Source: Chloroflexota bacterium (GTDB taxonomy: Bacteria; Chloroflexota; UBA11872). Taken from it: 19,766 nt of DNA. A model generated the notes under the pieces. The model did no database searches. It was not told the DNA's origin and was given only the letters and a program-made list of their open reading frames with translations. Position numbers and translations under genes: made by a program. The stretch is from contig JAPOXI010000023.1 of NCBI GenBank assembly GCA_026707185.1, forward strand, positions 1 to 19,766, read 5' to 3'. Below, piece after piece: positions 14,290 through 19,766 of the stretch (positions within the stretch are counted from its first letter, which is position 1; every line of letters starts with the position of its first letter).

Positions 14290-16338
14290 ATGTCCACCAG
14301 CCGCGCGGTAACAATCGCCGCAATCGTCGGGACCATCCTGCTGATCCCCGTGCTCCTGATCCTGGCCCTGGGCCTCTACGGCTCGTCCATCACCGGCGAT
14401 TTCCCACTGGCCGAAGATCAAGGGCCGGAACTTCGAATCGAGCCCGCCAGCGGCGTGGCCGGCTCCGACATCACCATCCGCGGCGTCGATTGGATTCCGC
14501 GAACGCTGGTTCGCCTGGAGATGATCGTGGCATCGGGTCGTCCGGCCCTGACGGCGGACGGCCGCATCGACACCGAGCAGGCCGCCTCGCCCGCGGTCTA
14601 CGTGGGCGAGGTCATCGCCTCACGCGCCGGCACATTTACCGTCGAGACCCAACTGCCCACCACCCTTCCACTCACGGCCCTGTCGAGCATCAGCTTCCGT
14701 GCCAGAGCCAGCTATCGCGGCGGTGAGTTTGCCGGTGCGTCGCGGACGGACTTTGACATCATCGACGGTCCCGGCGTCATTGAAGTAACGGTCGCGGACG
14801 AAGCCAGCGGCGAACTGCTGACGAACGGCTACGTGGATCTGCTTGGCATTCGCGGCGATCCCCTGGCCATTGTGCCCATCGGGGCCGACGGCACCGCGGC
14901 CTTCACGGGACTGGCCCCCGGCCAGGAGTACGACGTGCAGGCTCGCGTGCCGGGCTTCCACGTCTTGCGGTCCCGCGGGGTCAAGGTCGTGGAGTCCGAG
15001 CCGTCGACCGTGCGCTTCGAAATGCCGCCGGGCCCGCCCGGACGCATCGTGGCCGGTGGCGTTCCAATGGTCGGCGCCGCGGTGGCATCCACCATGGCGG
15101 TGATCGACCTTCCCTCCCTCACGCCCCTGCCGCCCTCCGCGGCCAGCGTCCTCCCGCCCGCCTGGGCGATCGCATCGGATCCCGAGCGCGGACGAGCCTT
15201 CTCCGTGGATGAGGTCGCCACGCATGTCGAAGTCATTGATGCGGACACCGGCGCCCTGGAGCCGCCAATCCCCCTCACGTTCTCGCTCGAGGTGCGGGTG
15301 CTCGATCCCGACCAGGAACCGATCCCCGACGCCGTTGTCCGCCTCTTCTGGAACGTCCGCGGCACCCGAGTGTTTGTCAAATCCGCGCGCACCGACGACC
15401 TGGGCCGGACCCGTGTTCCTGATCTGATTAGCGGCAGTGAGTACGTGGTGCTGGTCACGTCAAGCACGCACTTTCAGCCGCTCGGCGAACGCGCGACCGC
15501 CGTGATCAAACCGAATGTGATAAATACCGCGACCATCGTCATGCGCCGGGAGCCCCAGGCGCAGCGAAACCTCTGGTCCGGCGAACCCGGCGAAACCGGC
15601 GGCGGCGGCCAATTTCGGCTGGCGCCCCTTCCGGGCGCCGACCGTGCGCCGGCCACGGCGTTGGTAGCGGGCGACATTGCGATCGAACCCGCAAACGGAC
15701 GCGTCTATGTCACCGGCTCCGATATCGATCGAGGGCACCTGTTCGTTCTCGATCCGGACACCCGCCAGGTCATTCACGACTGGGAGGTTCCGGCCGGGGT
15801 TGGCGACATCGTTGCGACCGGCGACGGCACCACCGTGTTCCTGGCCAATCGGCCGTTTTCCACGGTCGTCCGCTTCAACGTGGAGACCGGCGAAGAGGAA
15901 GCGCGAGCGGTCGTCCCCTCGTGGCCCGAGGCCCTCGTCCGTGATGCCGCCGGCCGCCTGTTCGTGGCCAGCCTGCGCGACGGCAGCGTAAGCCGGCTCG
16001 ACCCGGACACGCTGGCGGTGCTGCAGACGCGCCAACTGGAGGAGGGCGTGTATCGGCTGGCGGTGGATGAACGCACCGCGACGCTCTTCGCAGCCAATCT
16101 CTGGACCGATACGGTGACCGGCCTGGACGCCGAGACCCTGGGCACCCGCTTCCTCTTGCCGGTGGCTAAGTCGCCTCGCGCCATTGCCCTGGACCCCGCC
16201 AGCGGGTTCCTGCTCGTGGGCAGCGCCGACCAGGGCACCGTTGCCGTCTACAGCCCCGAAACCTTCGAACTCGAACAGGCCTTGAAACTGCAGATTCCAA
16301 TCAACGACATCGTGTCGGTACCGACCGCCGAGGCCTGA
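14290..16338 (+). CDS. Membrane-anchored multi-domain protein: Ig-like and carboxypeptidase-regulatory-like domains plus YVTN-type propeller
   Basis: A 682-residue protein anchored by one N-terminal span (about 8-30), the rest probably outside. Residues 45-158 resemble an IPT/TIG-like Ig fold (IEPASGVAGSDITIRGVDWI). Residues 162-245 resemble a carboxypeptidase-regulatory-like domain (GYVDLLGIRGDPLAIVPIGA then GTAAFTGLAPGQEYDVQARV). From 251 come two propeller-like blades (AIASDPERGRAFSV, then VEVIDADTG), then a second regulatory-like domain at 330-420 (VRVLDPDQEPIPDAVVRLFW). Five further blades follow at 460-680 (IAIEPANGRVYVTGSD; VGDIVATGDGTTVFLAN; RDAAGRLFVASLRDGSVSRL; LAVDERTATLFAANLWTD; IALDPASGFLLVGSADQGTV). 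This is a surface binding or scaffold architecture; no catalytic residues are evident. A TACAAT at 14183-14188 may be a -10 box but lacks a convincing -35. Its stop overlaps the holB start (TGATG). Confidence 0.8.
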   Translation: MSTSRAVTIAAIVGTILLIPVLLILALGLYGSSITGDFPLAEDQGPELRIEPASGVAGSDITIRGVDWIPRTLVRLEMIVASGRPALTADGRIDTEQAASPAVYVGEVIASRAGTFTVETQLPTTLPLTALSSISFRARASYRGGEFAGASRTDFDIIDGPGVIEVTVADEASGELLTNGYVDLLGIRGDPLAIVPIGADGTAAFTGLAPGQEYDVQARVPGFHVLRSRGVKVVESEPSTVRFEMPPGPPGRIVAGGVPMVGAAVASTMAVIDLPSLTPLPPSAASVLPPAWAIASDPERGRAFSVDEVATHVEVIDADTGALEPPIPLTFSLEVRVLDPDQEPIPDAVVRLFWNVRGTRVFVKSARTDDLGRTRVPDLISGSEYVVLVTSSTHFQPLGERATAVIKPNVINTATIVMRREPQAQRNLWSGEPGETGGGGQFRLAPLPGADRAPATALVAGDIAIEPANGRVYVTGSDIDRGHLFVLDPDTRQVIHDWEVPAGVGDIVATGDGTTVFLANRPFSTVVRFNVETGEEEARAVVPSWPEALVRDAAGRLFVASLRDGSVSRLDPDTLAVLQTRQLEEGVYRLAVDERTATLFAANLWTDTVTGLDAETLGTRFLLPVAKSPRAIALDPASGFLLVGSADQGTVAVYSPETFELEQALKLQIPINDIVSVPTAEA

Positions 16339-17453
16339 TGGACTGGGGCTTTGTTGGCAACGCGCACGCCGTACGGGCCGCGAAAGGCTCCCTGCGCGCC
16401 GGACGGGCAGCCCAGACCTATCTGATCGCCGGCCCCCCTGGCGTCGGACGTCGCAGCTTCGCCATCCGCCTCGCGCAGGAGATCTGGTGCGCGGGCCAGC
16501 CCGAACCCGTCCAGACGTCCGACGCCTACCAGTTTCTGGACGACGCCAACGCCATGTGGCGTACGGCCGTGCGGCGCGGTCACCGCGACGAAGAGCCCGA
16601 CCCGGACAAGCTGACGGCCGCCGACGGCCGGCGAATGGACCTGCGCTTCGTGCTCACCGCCTACAACGACCTGCACGTGTTGCGGCGCGCCGACCATGCA
16701 CGCGACATCGTGATCGACGGCGTGCGCGAATGGGGCGCCGGGCTCTACCGCACACCGGCCACCCACCCGATGCGTATCGGCCTCATCGACGCGGCTCACG
16801 AGATCAACAATTTGGCCGCCAACGCACTGCTGAAGACCCTGGAGGAGCCCGGCGCCCACGCCATCCTCATTCTCATCGCCCCGCGGGCCACGGACTTGTT
16901 GCCCACCCTCGTCTCCCGCTGTCGTGTCATCGAGCTGGGACCTGTGCCGTCGGCCGAAATCGCAACCTATCTGGACTCCAACTACGCACTCACCGCCGAC
17001 ACCGTCGGGCAGATCGCCCGCGCCGCCCGCGGCCGTCCCGGCTGGGCAATCCGCATGGCCCGCGACCCCGAGGCCTGGTCCGCCCGCCGCGGCGCCGGCG
17101 ACGAAGCCGCCGCCTTCGAGGCGGCCCCCGTGTCCGCCCGATTCCGTGCCGTGGACGGCCTGCTGCCGCGCGGCCGTATGGTGGCGCAGACCACCGCAGC
17201 CCTGGGCTGGTTGCGTACCGTCGAGGTTGAGCAGTCGCATACACTGCGCACGGCGATGCGGGGCCACCCGCGCGGCGCACATCCGGAACGCCGAGCGGCC
17301 CTGGCCAGCGCCGTGGGCCGCCTGGCCCGGCTGCGTGCGACGCGGCGGGCGCTCATCGCCAACGTTTCGCCGCGGCTCGCGTTGGAGGATCTGGCCCTGC
17401 GGCCGGAATTCGGCCCGGACGACGCACAAGGAGGTGGTCGTGGTCGCCGCTGA
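16338..17453 (+). CDS. holB: DNA polymerase III delta' subunit (clamp-loader), divergent
   Basis: A 371-residue AAA+ clamp-loader subunit. The opening FVGNAHAVRAAKGSLRAGR and TYLIAGPPGVGRRSFAIRLA (28-47) are followed by the family block RIGLIDAAHEINNLAANALL and KTLEEP (146-171), then LVSRCRVIEL (191-200) with the SRC motif that supplies an arginine finger to neighbouring subunits. Two features differ from the textbook protein. The P-loop reads GPPGVGRRS, with arginine where lysine is expected, so ATP hydrolysis is unlikely; delta' is often inactive. The zinc module (four cysteines after the P-loop) is absent: only C51 remains, followed by an acidic stretch. The C-terminus is rich in arginine and glycine. 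holB next to a PSP1/RicT gene is a conserved gene order (as holB-yaaT in Bacillus), supporting the call. It starts in the previous stop codon (TGATG). Confidence 0.87.
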   Translation: MDWGFVGNAHAVRAAKGSLRAGRAAQTYLIAGPPGVGRRSFAIRLAQEIWCAGQPEPVQTSDAYQFLDDANAMWRTAVRRGHRDEEPDPDKLTAADGRRMDLRFVLTAYNDLHVLRRADHARDIVIDGVREWGAGLYRTPATHPMRIGLIDAAHEINNLAANALLKTLEEPGAHAILILIAPRATDLLPTLVSRCRVIELGPVPSAEIATYLDSNYALTADTVGQIARAARGRPGWAIRMARDPEAWSARRGAGDEAAAFEAAPVSARFRAVDGLLPRGRMVAQTTAALGWLRTVEVEQSHTLRTAMRGHPRGAHPERRAALASAVGRLARLRATRRALIANVSPRLALEDLALRPEFGPDDAQGGGRGRR

Positions 17454-18459
17454 TGCGCCCGCTAGGACCGCACGCCCCATTGGGGTCCGGTTTCGTCGCG
17501 CCGGCCGCCTGTACTACTACGACCCCGGCGACGCCGATCTCGCGGTCGGCGACTACGCCATCGTCGAGACGCCTCGCGGACTAACCGCCGCCCGCGTTGT
17601 CATGCCGGCCACCGAAATCGACCTGGACGATCTGCGCGGCGAACTCAAGCCAATCGTCCGGCAGGCGACCGACGACGATCTGGTCAGCATGACGAATTAC
17701 CGCTCCGAGGAAGTCGAGGCCGAGCGCACGTTTGCCAGGGCCATCATGGAGAAGCGGCTTCCCATGCAGGCGGTCAAAGCGGAGTACACCTTTGACGGCG
17801 CCACCCTCACGCTGCATTTCTCATCGCGCGAGGCCAGGCTCGAACTCGCCGACCTGGTGGCCGAAATGGCCGCCCGCTTCCGCACGCGTGTGGAGCTGCG
17901 GCAAGTCGGCCCGCGTGAGCGCGCCGCCATGCGCACCGGCATGGGGCGCTGTGGGCGCGAGCTCTGCTGCGCCACGTTCCTGTCGGAACTGGACACCGTC
18001 TCGCTGCGAATGGCAAAAGACCAGAACCTGCCGCTAAACCCCGACAAGATCTCAGGCGCCTGCGGACGGCTCCTGTGCTGCCTGCAGTACGAGCACGCCG
18101 GCTACGTGGAAGACAAGCTGGCCGCCGAACAGGCCCAGGGCGGTGGCGGCTGCGCCACCAGCGGCGCCTGCGATAGCTGCGGGGTGCACGAACTGAAGGA
18201 TGTGCTCGGCCAGCCGGTGGCGCCGGGCCACGAGCCGGAGCCGCCGCCGGAAGCGCCAACGCCTGAGCCGTCGCCGCAAGAGCCGCGCCGGGATCTCGGC
18301 CGCCAGGGGGCGGCCCGTGGGCAGGAGGCCCGGAGTCAAGCGGAGGGGTCCGGCGAGGCAAGGTCGGAGAAGAAGCCGAGTTCCTCCAGCCCGCGGTCCC
18401 GACGGCGCGGCCGCCGCCGGCGCCGTGGACGGAACCGGCCGCGGCCGCAGTCCAGCTAA
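17440..18459 (+). CDS. ricT: PSP1-domain protein RicT/YaaT, with additional cysteine cluster and basic tail
   Basis: A 339-residue PSP1-domain protein. In Bacillus, RicT (YaaT) works with RicA and RicF in an iron-sulfur complex that influences RNase Y activity and mRNA maturation. The start is GTG at 17440, five bases after AAGGAGG (17428-17434), overlapping holB by 14 nt. The N-terminal part is IGVRFRRAGRLYYYDPGD (14-31) and GDYAIVETPRGL (37-48). The PSP1 cysteines are in MGRCGRELCCATFL (C171, C176, C177) and GACGRLLCCLQYEH (C208, C213, C214), exactly the family pattern. After the domain comes an unusual GGGGCATSGACDSCG (C238, C244, C247), then a proline/glutamate-rich linker and an arginine tail (about 319-336) that could bind nucleic acid. 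The extra cysteines might form a further metal site. RicA and RicF homologues are not in the window. Confidence 0.88.
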   Translation: MVAADAPARTARPIGVRFRRAGRLYYYDPGDADLAVGDYAIVETPRGLTAARVVMPATEIDLDDLRGELKPIVRQATDDDLVSMTNYRSEEVEAERTFARAIMEKRLPMQAVKAEYTFDGATLTLHFSSREARLELADLVAEMAARFRTRVELRQVGPRERAAMRTGMGRCGRELCCATFLSELDTVSLRMAKDQNLPLNPDKISGACGRLLCCLQYEHAGYVEDKLAAEQAQGGGGCATSGACDSCGVHELKDVLGQPVAPGHEPEPPPEAPTPEPSPQEPRRDLGRQGAARGQEARSQAEGSGEARSEKKPSSSSPRSRRRGRRRRRGRNRPRPQSS

Positions 18460-18464
18460 CGCCC

Positions 18465-18490
18465 CGCGGCCCCCGTTGCCGGGGGCCGCG
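18465..18490. terminator. 11-bp GC hairpin between convergent ricT and glnA
   Basis: Bases 18465-18475 pair perfectly with 18480-18490, leaving a TTGC tetraloop. It starts 6 bp after the ricT stop and ends 23 bp before the glnA stop, so both transcripts would read into it. Neither side has a U-run, so it is either a factor-assisted or a pausing/stabilising bidirectional terminator. Confidence 0.65.
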
Positions 18491-18513
18491 AATGTTGAAG
18501 CCGAGACTCGACG

Positions 18514-19766
18514 TTACGCGTCGTAGTAGAGCATGAACTCGTACGGGTGCGGCCGCAGGTTGACCTCGTCGGCCTCACGCGTGCGCTTGTATTCCAGCCA
18601 GGTGTCAATGACGTCCTGGGTGAACACGTCGCCAACCAGCAGGAACTCGTGGTCGGCTTCCAGCGCGTCCAGCACCTCGTAGAGCGAGCCCGGAACCGAC
18701 TGGATCTTGGCCGCTTCCTCGGGCTCCAGCTCGTACAGGTCCATGTCGGCCGGCGGGGGCGGCTCGATCTTGTTGCGGATGCCGTCCAGCCCCGCCATCA
18801 GCATGGCGGAGAAGGCCAAATACGGGTTAGCCGTCGGGTCGGGCGGGCGGAACTCCACGCGCCGCGCCGCCGGGCTGCTGGAGTACGTCGGAATGCGAAT
18901 GCAGGCGCTGCGGTTTCGCATGGAGTAGACCAGGTTCACCGGCGCCTCGAACCCGGGCACCAGGCGCCGGTACGAGTTGGTGGTTGGCGCCGCGAACGCC
19001 AGCAACGCCGGCGCGTGCCGCAGCAGGCCCCCGATGTAGTACCGGGCCGTCTCGCTCAACATGGCGTAGCCGGTCTCGTCATAGAACAGCGGCGTGCCGT
19101 CCTTCCAGAGACTCTGGTGGACGTGCATGCCCGACCCGTTGTCGCCGAAGATCGGCTTGGGCATGAACGTGACCGTGTACCCGGCCTTTTGCGCCACGTT
19201 CTTCACGATGTACTTGTACAGCATGATCCCGTCGGCGGACTTGACCAGCGGCGCGTACACCAGGTCGATCTCGGCCTGACCGGCGGTGGCGACCTCGTGG
19301 TGGTGAACCTCTACGTCAAGGCCAACCTCGCCGAGCGCCAGCACCATCTGCGTGCGCAGATCCTGCAGCTTGTCGTTTGGCGGGACCGGGAAGTACCCCA
19401 TCTTGTGGCGCGGGCGGTGACCCAGGTTGGCCATGTGCAGGTCGTCCGCGCCCGTGTTCCAGACGCCTTCCTCGCTGTCGATGAAGAAGTAGCCGCTGTT
19501 GGCCGTCTGGTCGTAGCGGATGCTGTTGAAGATGAAGAACTCGGCCTCCGGACCCCAGTAACTGGTGTCGGCGATACCGCTGTCGATCAGGTGCTGCTCG
19601 GCCTTCTTGGCGATGTTGCGCGGGTCGCGCGAGTAGGACTCGCGCGTAATCGGGTCCTGGATGTCGCAGGTCATAACCAGCGTCGGGACCTCGGGGATCG
19701 GGTCCACGAAGGCGGTGGCCGGGTCCGGCACCACCAGCATGTCGCTTTCCTGGATCTGCTGGAAGC
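18514..19766 (-). CDS. glnA: Type I glutamine synthetase, N-terminus beyond window edge
   Basis: The C-terminal 417 codons of glutamine synthetase, which makes glutamine from glutamate, ammonia and ATP in the cytoplasm. The frame runs to the window edge, so the native start is outside; the ATG at 19740 is internal (preceded in frame by FQQIQESD). Active-site blocks are intact: [11 protein letters not shown] (metal-binding glutamates), [52 protein letters not shown] and [20 protein letters not shown]. Near the C-terminus [14 protein letters not shown] aligns with the adenylylation loop (NLYDLPPE) of the enterobacterial enzyme and keeps the tyrosine, so a GSI-beta-like form open to adenylylation is possible. 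The C-terminal [13 protein letters not shown] is the family's usual end. It converges with ricT; its own promoter lies outside. Confidence 0.96.
   Translation of the reverse strand, partial: FQQIQESDMLVVPDPATAFVDPIPEVPTLVMTCDIQDPITRESYSRDPRNIAKKAEQHLIDSGIADTSYWGPEAEFFIFNSIRYDQTANSGYFFIDSEEGVWNTGADDLHMANLGHRPRHKMGYFPVPPNDKLQDLRTQMVLALGEVGLDVEVHHHEVATAGQAEIDLVYAPLVKSADGIMLYKYIVKNVAQKAGYTVTFMPKPIFGDNGSGMHVHQSLWKDGTPLFYDETGYAMLSETARYYIGGLLRHAPALLAFAAPTTNSYRRLVPGFEAPVNLVYSMRNRSACIRIPTYSSSPAARRVEFRPPDPTANPYLAFSAMLMAGLDGIRNKIEPPPPADMDLYELEPEEAAKIQSVPGSLYEVLDALEADHEFLLVGDVFTQDVIDTWLEYKRTREADEVNLRPHPYEFMLYYDA

Overview
The window is about 19.8 kb of high-GC bacterial chromosome (my estimate is well above 60% GC). 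It most likely comes from a Chloroflexota-type bacterium, perhaps marine or host-associated. Three things suggest this: a secreted protein with two 'QYF-x-x-G-x-x-E' repeats and an LGFP-like module, common in Chloroflexota exoproteins; a substrate-binding lipoprotein with the valine/glutamate-rich linker (VPVERVV repeats) typical of that phylum; and GTG/TTG starts mixed with strong GGAGG sites. The phylum call is inference from family knowledge, not from a marker-gene tree.

Layout. The left edge holds the first 46 codons of ribosomal protein S15 (rpsO, minus). Diverging from it is a two-gene plus-strand unit: a multi-pass membrane protein and a small winged-helix regulator joined by a TTGA start/stop overlap. 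Next come a minus-strand exported PQQ-sugar-dehydrogenase-like propeller protein, a divergent plus-strand membrane-anchored DUF3105 protein, and a very large minus-strand GH106-like glycosidase (1173 aa). The last two genes share the palindromic stop sequence CTAG.

From about 7.8 to 11.5 kb (minus) is a complete glycine-betaine-type (OpuA/ProVWX) ABC importer in the order ATPase, permease, binding lipoprotein. A hairpin and a good promoter-like sequence lie between permease and binding protein, so the lipoprotein can probably be expressed independently. A 12-bp perfect palindrome sits just upstream of the ATPase gene.

From 11.85 to 18.46 kb (plus) is a run of six genes: SirB1-like protein, class I methyltransferase, a small membrane protein with glycine-rich 11-12-residue repeats, a membrane-anchored multi-domain propeller protein, the DNA polymerase III delta' subunit (holB) and the PSP1/RicT protein. 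The last three are tightly packed (TGATG overlap, then a 14-nt overlap). The right edge is the C-terminal 417 codons of type I glutamine synthetase (glnA, minus), convergent with ricT across an 11-bp GC hairpin.

I found no CRISPR array, IS element, prophage gene, tRNA or rRNA, and no clear new defence system. The most distinctive features are the repeat membrane protein, the propeller apparently interrupted by a carboxypeptidase-regulatory-like domain, the delta' subunit without zinc cysteines and with an altered P-loop, the RicT with an extra cysteine cluster and a basic tail, and the control region of the GH106-like gene.
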